From NCBI RefSeq assembly GCF_900591205.1, contig NZ_UUPU01000027.1:186001-250000 (forward strand): 64,000 nt of DNA, given 5' to 3'. Both the position numbers and the translations under genes were made by a program. This document shows positions 52,835 through 61,938 of the stretch, piece after piece (the stretch's first letter is position 1; each line of letters begins with the position of its first letter). The notes under the pieces are model-generated. The model did not search any database. It had not been told where the DNA came from and was given only the letters and a program-made list of their open reading frames with translations. The DNA is from Pseudomonas viridiflava (lineage in GTDB: Bacteria > Pseudomonadota > Gammaproteobacteria > Pseudomonadales > Pseudomonadaceae).

Positions 52835-55429
52835 TCAGGCGGTCGCCGCCGATTCCAGGAAGTCCTGGGCAAAACGTTGCAACACGCCGCCCGCCTCGTA
52901 GATCGACACTTCTTCGGCGGTGTCCAGGCGGCACGTCACCGGCACTTCGACACGTTCGCCATTCTTGCGGTTGATCACCAGGGTCAACTGGGCACGCGGG
53001 GTGCGTTCACCGACCACGTCATAGGTTTCGCTGCCGTCGATCTGCAAGGTGTGGCGGTCGGTGCCCGGCAGGAACTCCAGCGGCAATACGCCCATGCCCA
53101 CCAGGTTGGTACGGTGGATGCGCTCGAAACCTTCGGCGGCAATCGCTTCCACCCCGGCCAGACGCACGCCTTTGGCCGCCCAGTCGCGGGACGAGCCCTG
53201 GCCGTAGTCGGCACCGGCGATGATGATCAGCGGCTGCTTGCGCTCCATATAGGTTTCGATGGCTTCCCACATCCGCGTGACCTGGCCTTCCGGCTCTATA
53301 CGCGCCAGGGAGCCCTGCTTGACCTTGCCGTTTTCCAGCACCATTTCGTTGAACAGTTTGGGGTTGGCAAAAGTGGCGCGTTGCGCCGTCAAATGGTCGC
53401 CGCGATGCGTCGCGTAAGAGTTGAAGTCGACCTCCGGCAAGCCCATCTTCGCCAGGTATTCACCGGCGGCGCTATCGAGCATGATCGCGTTGGACGGCGA
53501 CAGGTGGTCAGTGGTGATGTTGTCCGGCAGCACCGCCAGCGGGCGCATGCCCTTGAGCGGCCGAGCACCGGCCAGTGCGCCCTCCCAGTACGGCGGGCGG
53601 CGGATATAAGTACTTTGCGGGCGCCAGTCGTACAGCGGCGCAACTTTGGGGCCGGTGTCTTCGTGGATCGCGAACATCGGGATATACACCGCACGGAACT
53701 GCTCCGGCTTGACCGAAGCCTTGACCACTGCGTCGATTTCTTCGTCGCTCGGCCAGATGTCCTGCAAGCGGATTTCCTTGCCGCTCGCGTCCAGGCCCAG
53801 CACGTCCTTTTCGATGTCGAAGCGGATGGTGCCGGCAATCGCGTAAGCCACCACCAGCGGCGGCGAGGCCAGGAACGCTTGCTTGGCGTACGGGTGAATG
53901 CGCCCGTCGAAGTTGCGGTTGCCCGACAACACGGCGGTGGCGTACAGGTCGCGGTCGATGATTTCCTGCTGGATCACCGGGTCGAGCGCACCGGACATGC
54001 CGTTGCAGGTGGTGCAGGCGAAAGCCACGACGCCGAAGCCGAGTTTTTCCAGCTCATGGCCCAGGCCCGCTTCTTCGAGGTACATGGCCACGGTTTTCGA
54101 ACCCGGTGCCAACGACGATTTGACCCACGGCTTGCGGGTCAGCCCGAGCCGGTTGGCATTGCGCGCCAGCAAGCCGGCAGCGATCACGTTGCGCGGGTTG
54201 CTGGTGTTGGTGCAACTGGTGATGGCAGCGATGATCACCGCGCCGTCGGGCATTTGCCCCGGCACATCATCCCACTGGCCGCTGATGCCTTTGGCGGCCA
54301 GATCGCGGGTGGCAACGCAAGCATGCGGGTTGCTCGGGCCGGCCATGTTACGCACGACGCTGGACAGGTCGAACGTCAGGCCACGCTCGTATTGCGCGCC
54401 CTTGAGGTCATCGCCCCACAAGCCGGTATGGCGGGCGTATTGCTCCACCAGGGTGACTTGCTCGTCTTCACGGCCAGTGAGTTTCAGGTAGGCGATGGTC
54501 TGCTGGTCGATGTAGAACATCGCCGCCGTGGCGCCGTATTCCGGGGCCATGTTGGAGATGGTCGCACGATCACCGAGGGTCAACTTGGAGGCGCCTTCGC
54601 CAAAGAACTCCAGCCACGCACCGACCACTTTCTGTTTACGCAGGAACTCGGTCAGCGCCAGCACCATGTCGGTGGCGGTGATGCCGGGCAGCAGCTTGCC
54701 GGTCAACTCGACGCCGATGATTTCCGGCAGGCGCATCCACGAGGCACGGCCGAGCATCACACTCTCGGCTTCCAGACCACCGACGCCGATGGCGATCACG
54801 CCCAGGGCATCCACGTGGGGGGTGTGGCTGTCGGTGCCGACGCAGGTATCCGGGAACGCCACCCCGTCGCGCACCTGGATCACCGGGGACATTTTCTCCA
54901 GGTTGATCTGATGCATGATGCCGTTGCCCGGCGGGATCACGTCGACGTTTTTAAAGGCTTTTTTGGTCCACTCGATAAAGTGGAAACGGTCTTCGTTGCG
55001 ACGGTCTTCGATGGCGCGGTTTTTCTCGAACGCGTCCGGGTCGAAACCACCGGCTTCGACGGCCAGGGAGTGGTCGACGATCAGTTGGGTCGGCACCACC
55101 GGGTTGACCTGGGCCGGGTCGCCGCCTTGCAGGGCGATGGCATCGCGCAGGCCGGCGAGGTCGACCAGGGCGGTTTGGCCAAGGATGTCATGGCACACCA
55201 CTCGCGCCGGGAACCAAGGGAAGTCGAGGTCGCGTTTGCGTTCGATCAGTTGGCTCAGGGAAGCGTTGAGGGTCGCCGGGTCGCAACGGCGCACCAGGTT
55301 TTCGGCGAGCACGCGGGAGGTGTAGGGCAAGGTGGCGTAGGCACCGGGGGCGATGGCTTCGACAGCCGCGCGGGCGTCGAAGTAATCCAGGCGGCTGCCG
55401 GGCAGCGGTTTGCGAAATTCTGTGTTCAT
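52835..55429 (-). CDS. acnD: Fe/S-dependent 2-methylisocitrate dehydratase AcnD
   Basis: An 864-residue aconitase-family enzyme of propionate catabolism. The 4Fe-4S cysteine motifs are ITSCTNTSNP and FACTTCNG; the swivelling C-terminal domain has GSSRDWAAKG. ATG 55429 gives MNTEFRKPLPGSRLDYFDAR; the frame is open to 55546 through the REPIN, which is not a credible extension. It works with PrpF. Confidence 0.96.
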   Translation of the reverse strand: MNTEFRKPLPGSRLDYFDARAAVEAIAPGAYATLPYTSRVLAENLVRRCDPATLNASLSQLIERKRDLDFPWFPARVVCHDILGQTALVDLAGLRDAIALQGGDPAQVNPVVPTQLIVDHSLAVEAGGFDPDAFEKNRAIEDRRNEDRFHFIEWTKKAFKNVDVIPPGNGIMHQINLEKMSPVIQVRDGVAFPDTCVGTDSHTPHVDALGVIAIGVGGLEAESVMLGRASWMRLPEIIGVELTGKLLPGITATDMVLALTEFLRKQKVVGAWLEFFGEGASKLTLGDRATISNMAPEYGATAAMFYIDQQTIAYLKLTGREDEQVTLVEQYARHTGLWGDDLKGAQYERGLTFDLSSVVRNMAGPSNPHACVATRDLAAKGISGQWDDVPGQMPDGAVIIAAITSCTNTSNPRNVIAAGLLARNANRLGLTRKPWVKSSLAPGSKTVAMYLEEAGLGHELEKLGFGVVAFACTTCNGMSGALDPVIQQEIIDRDLYATAVLSGNRNFDGRIHPYAKQAFLASPPLVVAYAIAGTIRFDIEKDVLGLDASGKEIRLQDIWPSDEEIDAVVKASVKPEQFRAVYIPMFAIHEDTGPKVAPLYDWRPQSTYIRRPPYWEGALAGARPLKGMRPLAVLPDNITTDHLSPSNAIMLDSAAGEYLAKMGLPEVDFNSYATHRGDHLTAQRATFANPKLFNEMVLENGKVKQGSLARIEPEGQVTRMWEAIETYMERKQPLIIIAGADYGQGSSRDWAAKGVRLAGVEAIAAEGFERIHRTNLVGMGVLPLEFLPGTDRHTLQIDGSETYDVVGERTPRAQLTLVINRKNGERVEVPVTCRLDTAEEVSIYEAGGVLQRFAQDFLESAATA

Positions 55430-55500
55430 CGTCAGGACTCGGTCACGGTAATTGCAAAAAGGAAGACCTGCGCCGATCCGAGGCTGGAGTGGGATCAAAA

Positions 55501-55590
55501 TGTGGGAGGGGGCTTGCCCCCGATGGCGGTGTATCAGTTGATACATGTGTTGAATGACACACTGCTATCGGGGGCAAGCCCCCTCCCACA
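55501..55590. repeat. REPIN
   Basis: TGTGGGAGGGGGCTTGCCCC from 55501 and its complement ending at 55590, between prpC and acnD. This copy has the GGGGGC sequence subtype. Confidence 0.9.
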
Positions 55591-55630
55591 TTTGACCTCA
55601 TACCCAAACCCGGATCGTCGGCCTCCTCAT

Positions 55631-56758
55631 TCAGCGACGTTCGATTGGCACGAACTTGCGCTGCTCAACGCCGATGTACTCGGCGCTTGGACGGATGATG
55701 CGGTTGTTGGCGCGCTGCTCGAACACATGCGCGGCCCAGCCAGTGAGCCTTGAGCACACGAAGATCGGCGTGAACAGCTTGGTCGGGATGCCCATGAAGT
55801 GGTACGCCGAGGCATGGTAGAAGTCGGCGTTGGGGAACAGCTTCTTCTGTTCCCACATGGTCTTGTCGATGGCTTCCGAGACCTTGAACAACACCTTGTC
55901 GCCCACCTCGTCGGCGAGTTTTTTCGACCAGCCCTTGATCACCTCATTGCGCGGGTCGCTGTCTTTGTAGATCGCGTGGCCGAAGCCCATGATCTTGTCT
56001 TTGCGCGCCAGCATGCCGAGGGTGCCTTCGACGGCTTCTTCGGCCGAACCGAAACGCTCGATCATTTCCATCGCCGCTTCGTTGGCGCCGCCATGCAACG
56101 GGCCGCGCAGCGAGCCAATGGCGGCGGTGACACATGAATACAGGTCGGACAGGGTCGATGCACACACACGGGCGGTGAAGGTCGACGCGTTGAATTCGTG
56201 CTCGGCGTAGAGAATCAGCGAAACGTTCATGACCTTTTCATGCAGCGCGCTCGGCTTCTTGCCATGCAGCAGGTGCAGGAAGTGGCCGCCGATGCTCGGC
56301 TCGTCGGTTACGCAGTCGATGCGCTTGCCGTCGTGGCTGAAGCGATACCAGTAGCACATGATCGCCGGGAACGCGGCGAGCAGACGGTCGGTGACATCAC
56401 GCTGCACGCTGAAGTCTTGTTCCGGCTCGATATTGCCGAGGAACGAGCAACCGGTGCGCATCACATCCATCGGGTGGGCGTCGGCGGGGATGCGTTCCAG
56501 TACTTCTTTCAGCGCCTGCGGCAGGTCGCGCAGTTTGCTCAGCTTGGCGCTGTAGGCAGCCAGTTCGGTGTGGGTCGGCAGTTCGCCGTACAGCAGCAGG
56601 TAGGCGACTTCTTCAAACTGCGCATCGGCGGCGAGTTCGCGCACGTCGTAGCCGCGATAGGTCAAGCCGGCGCCGGCCTGGCCCACGGTGGACAGTGCGG
56701 TCTGCCCGGCCACCTGGCCACGCAGGCCGGCGCCACTCAATACTTTTGCTTCAGCCAT
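55631..56758 (-). CDS. prpC: 2-methylcitrate synthase
   Basis: A 375-residue citrate-synthase-fold enzyme condensing propionyl-CoA with oxaloacetate. The signature GFGHAIYKDSDPR and the earlier HGGANEAAM are present. Length fits PrpC rather than GltA. It lies 42 bases after prpB on the minus strand. Confidence 0.96.
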   Translation of the reverse strand: MAEAKVLSGAGLRGQVAGQTALSTVGQAGAGLTYRGYDVRELAADAQFEEVAYLLLYGELPTHTELAAYSAKLSKLRDLPQALKEVLERIPADAHPMDVMRTGCSFLGNIEPEQDFSVQRDVTDRLLAAFPAIMCYWYRFSHDGKRIDCVTDEPSIGGHFLHLLHGKKPSALHEKVMNVSLILYAEHEFNASTFTARVCASTLSDLYSCVTAAIGSLRGPLHGGANEAAMEMIERFGSAEEAVEGTLGMLARKDKIMGFGHAIYKDSDPRNEVIKGWSKKLADEVGDKVLFKVSEAIDKTMWEQKKLFPNADFYHASAYHFMGIPTKLFTPIFVCSRLTGWAAHVFEQRANNRIIRPSAEYIGVEQRKFVPIERR

Positions 56759-56800
56759 GTTCGTTCTCCAATTTTGTAGTTATTCAGGGAGGCCTGTTCG

Positions 56801-57694
56801 TTACTTCTTCGCGGCGAACAGCGCGTCGAGCTTTTGCTCGAAGGTGTGGTAGTCGATGCGATCGTAAAGCTCCATGCGCGTCTGCATGGTGTCGATCACG
56901 TTCTGTTGGGTGCCGTCGCGACGGATCGCGGTGTAGACGTTTTCGGCGGCCTTGTTCATGGCGCGGAAGGCCGAAAGCGGGTACAGCACGATGGAAACAT
57001 CGGCAGATTTCAACTGTTCGGTGGTGTACAGCGGCGTGGCGCCGAACTCGGTGATATTGGCCAGGATCGGCGCTTTCACGCGGGAGGCGAACAGCTTGTA
57101 CATGTCCAGCTCAGTAATGGCTTCCGGGAACACCATGTCGGCGCCGGCCTCGATGCAGGCGGCGGCTCGCTCCAGCGCCGACTCCAGACCTTCGACAGCC
57201 AGGGCGTCGGTACGCGCCATGATCACGAAGCTGTCATCGGTGCGCGCATCCACGGCGGCCTTGATGCGGTCAACCATTTCCTGCTGCGACACGATTTCTT
57301 TGTTAGGGCGATGGCCGCAACGCTTGGCGCCAACCTGGTCTTCGATATGGATGGCGGCGGCGCCGAACTTGATCATCGACTTGACGGTGCGTGCCACGTT
57401 GAACGCCGAGGAGCCAAAACCGGTGTCCACATCCACCAGCAGCGGCAGGTCGCATACGTCGGTGATGCGGCGCACGTCGGTCAGCACGTCATCCAGACCG
57501 GTGATGCCCAAATCCGGCACGCCGAGGGAGCCTGCCGCCACGCCGCCGCCTGACAGATAAATCGCCTTGAACCCGGCGCGCTTGGCCAGCAAGGCGTGGT
57601 TGGCGTTGATTGCGCCGACCACCTGCAAGGGGTGTTCGCTGGCGACCGCGTCACGGAAACGCTGGCCTGGAGTACTTTTATTGTTGGAACTCAT
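56801..57694 (-). CDS. prpB: 2-methylisocitrate lyase
   Basis: A 297-residue isocitrate-lyase-family enzyme splitting 2-methylisocitrate into pyruvate and succinate. The family signature [11 protein letters not shown] is present, as is [10 protein letters not shown] for metal binding. Its start overlaps the regulator stop by four bases (ATGA), so regulator and pathway form one transcript. Confidence 0.96.
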   Translation of the reverse strand: MSSNNKSTPGQRFRDAVASEHPLQVVGAINANHALLAKRAGFKAIYLSGGGVAAGSLGVPDLGITGLDDVLTDVRRITDVCDLPLLVDVDTGFGSSAFNVARTVKSMIKFGAAAIHIEDQVGAKRCGHRPNKEIVSQQEMVDRIKAAVDARTDDSFVIMARTDALAVEGLESALERAAACIEAGADMVFPEAITELDMYKLFASRVKAPILANITEFGATPLYTTEQLKSADVSIVLYPLSAFRAMNKAAENVYTAIRRDGTQQNVIDTMQTRMELYDRIDYHTFEQKLDALFAAKK

Positions 57695-58404
57695 GACTCA
57701 CCTCGTGCTTGGGGAGCGCCGTCCGGGAAGTGACGGGCAATATTGCGTTTGGACGCGCCGATATGGCGGCGCATCAACAGCTCGGCCAGTTCACCGTCGC
57801 GATCGGCAATCGCGTCAAGAATGCGGTGATGCTCGGCAAAAGCCTGGCGTGGACGATTGGGGGTCGCGGAAAACTGGATGCGGTACATGCGCACCAACTG
57901 GTACAGCTCGCCGCAGAGCATTTGGGTCAGGGTGCGATTACCGGCGCCTTGAATTATCCGGTAATGAAAATCAAAGTCGCCTTCCTGCTGGTAGTAACCG
58001 AGGCCGGCCTGGAACGCTTCGTCGCGCTCATGGGTATGCAACACCTGGCGCAGTTCCTCGATCTCCGCATCGGTCATGCGCTCGGCGGCCAGGCGGCAGG
58101 CCATGCCTTCCAGTGATTCGCGGATTTCATACAGCTCGATCAGCTCGGCGTGGCTCAAGCTCACCACTCGCGCGCCGACGTGGGGCACGCGCACCAGCAG
58201 GCGCTGGCCTTCCAGGCGGTGGATCGCCTCGCGCAGCGGGCCGCGGCTGATGCCATAGGTGCGCGCCAGTTCCGGCTCGGAAATCTTGCTGCCGGGGGCG
58301 ATTTCGCCCTTGACGATGGCTGCCTGGATACGTCGGAAGACGTTCTCGGACATGGTCTGAGAATCGTCTTGCAACACCACTGGGGTTTCCAGTTGCTCCA
58401 GCAT
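57691..58404 (-). CDS. prpR: GntR-family regulator of the methylcitrate operon
   Basis: A 237-residue FadR/FCD-type regulator: winged helix at about 20-85 ([20 protein letters not shown]) and FCD domain after. It is the first gene of the prp operon and overlaps prpB by four bases. ATG 58404 begins [11 protein letters not shown]; upstream frame to 58446 lacks a ribosome site and contains an operator-like TGTCGACA. It is not the sigma-54-type PrpR of enterobacteria. Autoregulation is likely. Confidence 0.92.
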   Translation of the reverse strand: MLEQLETPVVLQDDSQTMSENVFRRIQAAIVKGEIAPGSKISEPELARTYGISRGPLREAIHRLEGQRLLVRVPHVGARVVSLSHAELIELYEIRESLEGMACRLAAERMTDAEIEELRQVLHTHERDEAFQAGLGYYQQEGDFDFHYRIIQGAGNRTLTQMLCGELYQLVRMYRIQFSATPNRPRQAFAEHHRILDAIADRDGELAELLMRRHIGASKRNIARHFPDGAPQARGES

Positions 58405-58406
58405 AT

Positions 58407-58414
58407 TGTCGACA
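58407..58414. promoter_or_regulatory. Operator-like palindrome TGTCGACA next to the prpR start
   Basis: A perfect 8-bp palindrome three bases upstream of the regulator ATG, overlapping its ribosome-site region. A second, longer copy (ATTGTCGACAAT) lies at 58478-58489. Confidence 0.6.
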
Positions 58415-58477
58415 CCTTTAAAAGCAATGCCGCAAAAACTAGCCAATCAACCCCATTTAGTCAAAGAATAAATACAC

Positions 58478-58489
58478 ATTGTCGACAAT
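58478..58489. promoter_or_regulatory. Operator-like palindrome ATTGTCGACAAT
   Basis: A perfect 12-bp palindrome 74 bases upstream of the regulator ATG. It matches the shape expected for a FadR-subgroup GntR operator and shares its core with the start-proximal copy. Confidence 0.65.
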
Positions 58490-58675
58490 CTTCTAATAAC
58501 CCTTGAACGCACCCGATCAGGGCATGGCCGCCTGCCAGCGCTGGCGTCAGAAAAGCATCATGTTAGAATGCCCGCCGCATTTGCCTGACATCGCTTGATG
58601 AAACGGCGCACTAGAGATTGAGCAGCAATGCCAGTCGCCATGAATGGAACATCGCACTGCACCGCCTCAGGATCT

Positions 58676-59224
58676 ATGAGACTCAAGCCCTCCCCCTTTT
58701 TGTTTTGCCTGCTGTTCTTACCGGCACTCTTACCGGGGCTCTGTGCCGCCGCCGAGAAAACCGTGTATGGCCTCAACGAATACGCCAAATTGGCCGGTAT
58801 CGACCTGGAAGTCGCCGCCAAACTGGACACCGGCGCCAAAACCGCTTCCCTCAGTGCCCGTGATATCAAGCGCTTCAAGCGCAACGGCGAGTCCTGGGTG
58901 CGTTTCTACCTGGCCATCGACGCCGCCCATTCCCACCCCATCGAACGCCCCCTGGCCCGTGTCAGCAAGATCAAGCGCCGCGCCGGTGACTACGACCCCG
59001 ATGAGGACAAGAACTACACCGCCCGTCCGGTGATTGCCCTGGATATCTGCATGGGCACCGCTTTACGCAGCATCGAAGTGAACTTGACTGACCGCAGCGC
59101 CTTCCAATACCCGCTGCTGATCGGCTCCGAAGCGTTGAAACGCTTTGATGCGCTGGTCGACCCCAGTCTTAAATACGCAGCAGGCAAACCCGCCTGCGCC
59201 ACCGACGCTCATACCGCCGAGTAA
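58676..59224 (+). CDS. Retropepsin-like exported protein (DUF/PF05618 family)
   Basis: A 182-residue protein with a signal peptide (about 1-24, PALLPGLCAAA) and the retropepsin-type motif KLDTGAKTASLSA (DTG), then IEVNLTDRSAFQYPLLIG. The family is often labelled ATP-dependent zinc protease but the DTG motif points to aspartic-protease ancestry. ATG 58676 begins the signal peptide; earlier in-frame ATGs exist. It is five bases before the 7TM gene and works with the next two genes. Confidence 0.85.
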   Translation: MRLKPSPFLFCLLFLPALLPGLCAAAEKTVYGLNEYAKLAGIDLEVAAKLDTGAKTASLSARDIKRFKRNGESWVRFYLAIDAAHSHPIERPLARVSKIKRRAGDYDPDEDKNYTARPVIALDICMGTALRSIEVNLTDRSAFQYPLLIGSEALKRFDALVDPSLKYAAGKPACATDAHTAE

Positions 59225-59229
59225 ACCGA

Positions 59230-60762
59230 ATGCGCTCTCTAACCCTGCACCTGAGAATCCTCATCGCCATCCTGGTGGTGCTGGGTATTTCGGTCACCGC
59301 CTACCAGATTTTCGTGCTGGGAATTCCCGTCACCGAGGACGCCACCGACGACTTGTGGAACATCGACGCCAAGGTCGAGTTCGTCGCCAACCCCAAAGAC
59401 CCGGTGAAGATTCAGATGTTCGTGCCGCCGCTGAGCCGCGACTTCGTCAGCCTCAATGAAAGTTTTATCTCGAATAATTACGGTGTGAGCGTCAACCGCA
59501 CCGACGGCAACCGCAAGGTCACCTGGTCGGCGCGCCGGGCCAAGGGCAACCAGACGCTGTATTACCGCCTGGTGCTGACCAAGCGTTACAGCGGCGAAAA
59601 GGTCAAGGTCAAGGGCCCGACCTTCCGTGACAGCATCGCCGTGGAAGGCCCGGAAAAAATCGCCGCCGAAGCCCTGCTGGCGCCGATCCGCCAGCACTCC
59701 GCCGACGTCGAGACCTTTATCACCGAAGCCATCAAGCGCACCAACAACCTCAACGACGACAACGTGAAGCTGCTGCTGGCGGGCGACCCTTCGACACCGC
59801 ACAAGGCCAAGATCGTCGAGTTGCTGCTGTCCATCGCCCACGTGCCGGTGGAAAAAGTCCACACCATCCGCTTGGTGGCCGACCAGCCGCAAGCCCCGGA
59901 ACTGTGGCTGCGCAGCTTCAATGGCAATGACTGGTTGTACTTCAACCCGGAAACCGGCGAACAGGGCCTGCCTGCCGACCGCCTGCTGTGGTGGACCGGC
60001 GATGAAAACCTGATCACCGTCGATGGCGGCAAGAAAGCCATGGTCACCTTCAGCCTGAACAACAGCGAAATGAACGCGATTCGCCTGGCCAAGCTGACCG
60101 ACGAAAACACCGACGCCAACTTCCTCGAATACTCGCTGTACGGCCTGCCGCTGCAAACCCAGCAGACCTTCATGATCATGGTGATGATCCCGATCGGCGT
60201 GCTGGTGATCCTGATCCTGCGCAACCTGATCGGGCTGCAGACCCTGGGAACCTTTACCCCGGTACTGATCGCCCTGGCGTTCCGCGAGACGCAACTGGGC
60301 TTCGGGATTGTGCTGTTTACGATTATCACGGCGCTGGGCCTGTCGCTCAGGTCGTACCTGGAACACTTGAAGTTGCAGATGTTGCCGAGGCTTTCGGTGG
60401 TGCTGACCTTCGTGGTGGTGTTGATTGCGGCCATCAGCCTGTTCAGCCACAAACTGGGGCTGGAGCGCGGGCTGTCGGTGGCGCTGTTCCCGATGGTGAT
60501 TCTGACCATGACCATCGAACGCCTGTCGATCACCTGGGAAGAACGCGGCGCCAACCATGCGCTGAAAGTGGCGATCGGCACGCTGTTCGCCGCGTCCCTG
60601 GCGCACCTGATCATGAGCGTGCCGGAGCTGGTCTATTTCGTGTTCACCTTCCCGGCGATCCTGCTGATCCTGGTGGGCTTCATGCTGGCAATGGGTCGCT
60701 ATCGCGGTTACCGCCTGACCGAACTGGTGCGTTTCAAGGCTTTCGTGAAGGCTGATTCGTAA
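59230..60762 (+). CDS. Inactive transglutaminase fused to 7TM domain
   Basis: A 510-residue membrane protein. An N-terminal helix (about 5-30) leads to a periplasmic transglutaminase-like region (to about 310), then about seven membrane helices (TFMIMVMIPIGVLVILILRN onward). The transglutaminase triad is not evident, consistent with the inactive type. Its stop overlaps the next start by one base (TAATG). The three-gene set is linked to envelope or osmotic properties in related bacteria; the exact reaction is unknown. Confidence 0.87.
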   Translation: MRSLTLHLRILIAILVVLGISVTAYQIFVLGIPVTEDATDDLWNIDAKVEFVANPKDPVKIQMFVPPLSRDFVSLNESFISNNYGVSVNRTDGNRKVTWSARRAKGNQTLYYRLVLTKRYSGEKVKVKGPTFRDSIAVEGPEKIAAEALLAPIRQHSADVETFITEAIKRTNNLNDDNVKLLLAGDPSTPHKAKIVELLLSIAHVPVEKVHTIRLVADQPQAPELWLRSFNGNDWLYFNPETGEQGLPADRLLWWTGDENLITVDGGKKAMVTFSLNNSEMNAIRLAKLTDENTDANFLEYSLYGLPLQTQQTFMIMVMIPIGVLVILILRNLIGLQTLGTFTPVLIALAFRETQLGFGIVLFTIITALGLSLRSYLEHLKLQMLPRLSVVLTFVVVLIAAISLFSHKLGLERGLSVALFPMVILTMTIERLSITWEERGANHALKVAIGTLFAASLAHLIMSVPELVYFVFTFPAILLILVGFMLAMGRYRGYRLTELVRFKAFVKADS

Positions 60763-61748
60763 TGTTCGGCTTCTGGAAGACCTGGAAGGCCCTGGAAGCG
60801 CGGGGGATCATGGGGATCAACCGGCGTAACGCCGACTACGTGCTCAAGTACAACAAGCGTAGCCTCTACCCGATCGTCGACGACAAGATCATCACCAAGG
60901 AACGGGCCATGGCGGCCGGCATCCATGTGCCGGAGATGTATGGGGTGATTTCCACCGAGAAGGAAATCGACAAGCTCGACGAGATCCTCAAAGGGCGCAG
61001 CGATTTCGTGATCAAACCGGCCCAGGGCGCCGGCGGAGACGGCATCCTGGTGGTGGCCGACCGCTTTGAAGGGCGCTATCGCACGGTGTCGGGCAAGATC
61101 ATCAGCCATGAAGAAATCGAGCATCAGATTTCCAGCATCCTCACCGGCCTGTATTCCCTGGGCGGCCACCGCGACCGGGCGCTGATCGAGTACCGCGTGG
61201 TGCCGGACCAGATCTTCAAGAGCATCAGCTACGAGGGCGTGCCGGACATCCGCATTATCGTACTGATGGGCTACCCGGTAATGGCGATGCTACGCCTGCC
61301 GACCCGCCAGTCCGGCGGCAAGGCCAACCTGCACCAGGGCGCCATCGGCGTGGGTGTGGACCTCGCCACCGGCCTGACCCTGCGCGGCACCTGGCTGAAC
61401 AACATCATCACCAAACACCCCGACACCACCAACGCAGTGGACGGCGTGCAACTGCCTAACTGGGACGGTTTCATGAAGCTCGCGGCCGGCTGCTATGAGC
61501 TGTGCGGGCTGGGGTATATCGGCGTGGACATGGTGCTGGACCAGGAAAAAGGCCCGCTGATCCTCGAGCTGAATGCGCGGCCGGGGCTGAATATCCAAAT
61601 CGCCAACGACTGCGGCCTGACCTTGCGCACCCATGCGGTTGAGGCGCGGCTGGAAGAACTGAAAGCCGCCGGCGTGACGGAAACCCCGGAAGAGCGGGTG
61701 AAGTTCGTGCAGGAAATGTTTGGGCATATTCCTGCCGTAGAGGGCTGA
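60762..61748 (+). CDS. ATP-grasp ligase-like protein (alpha-L-glutamate ligase-related)
   Basis: A 328-residue ATP-grasp protein with FVIKPAQGAGGDGILVV for ATP and ILELNARPGLNIQIAN in the metal-binding C-terminus. It is coupled to the 7TM gene. It may ligate an amino acid or peptide to an envelope acceptor, matching the retropepsin-like and transglutaminase-like partners. Substrate unknown. Confidence 0.88.
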   Translation: MFGFWKTWKALEARGIMGINRRNADYVLKYNKRSLYPIVDDKIITKERAMAAGIHVPEMYGVISTEKEIDKLDEILKGRSDFVIKPAQGAGGDGILVVADRFEGRYRTVSGKIISHEEIEHQISSILTGLYSLGGHRDRALIEYRVVPDQIFKSISYEGVPDIRIIVLMGYPVMAMLRLPTRQSGGKANLHQGAIGVGVDLATGLTLRGTWLNNIITKHPDTTNAVDGVQLPNWDGFMKLAAGCYELCGLGYIGVDMVLDQEKGPLILELNARPGLNIQIANDCGLTLRTHAVEARLEELKAAGVTETPEERVKFVQEMFGHIPAVEG

Positions 61749-61764
61749 AGACCGCGCCGTCTGC

Positions 61765-61838
61765 ATCGCAGGCAAGCCAGCTCCCACAGGTGATCGGGTT
61801 CACATAGCCCAATGTGGGAGCTGGCTTGCCGGCGATGG
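61765..61838. repeat. Two REP units in opposite order to the REPINs
   Basis: ATCGCAGGCAAGCCAGCTCC (61765 onward) followed by TGTGGGAGCTGGCTTGCC (61813 onward). The arms are arranged inside-out compared with the other REPINs of the window. It lies after the ATP-grasp gene. Confidence 0.85.
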
Positions 61839-61870
61839 CATTCTATTTGGATGTAACCTCAGTCCAGCTA

Positions 61871-61904
61871 CCCCCTAGGACCAAATCCTAGGGGGGACTA
61901 CAAT
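61871..61904 (+). promoter_or_regulatory. Palindromic operator candidate and -10 box before pabB
   Basis: CCCCCTAGGA (61871-61880) and TCCTAGGGGG (61886-61895) form a perfect 10-bp inverted repeat around CCAAA. TACAAT at 61899-61904 is a good -10. The palindrome covers the -35 to spacer region, so a bound protein would control pabB initiation. Confidence 0.55.
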
Positions 61905-61938
61905 CCCCTCCCCCACGCCAACGGCTGATCCACCCCGC

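Noticed and set aside
52817-55753. Plus-strand open frame of 978 codons
   Set aside because: Antisense to acnD and its leader; no recognisable domain.
10178-61838. Repeated GTGGGAGC palindromes as a CRISPR array
   Set aside because: Copies are dispersed, paired as inverted repeats and lack regular spacers; they are REP/REPIN elements.
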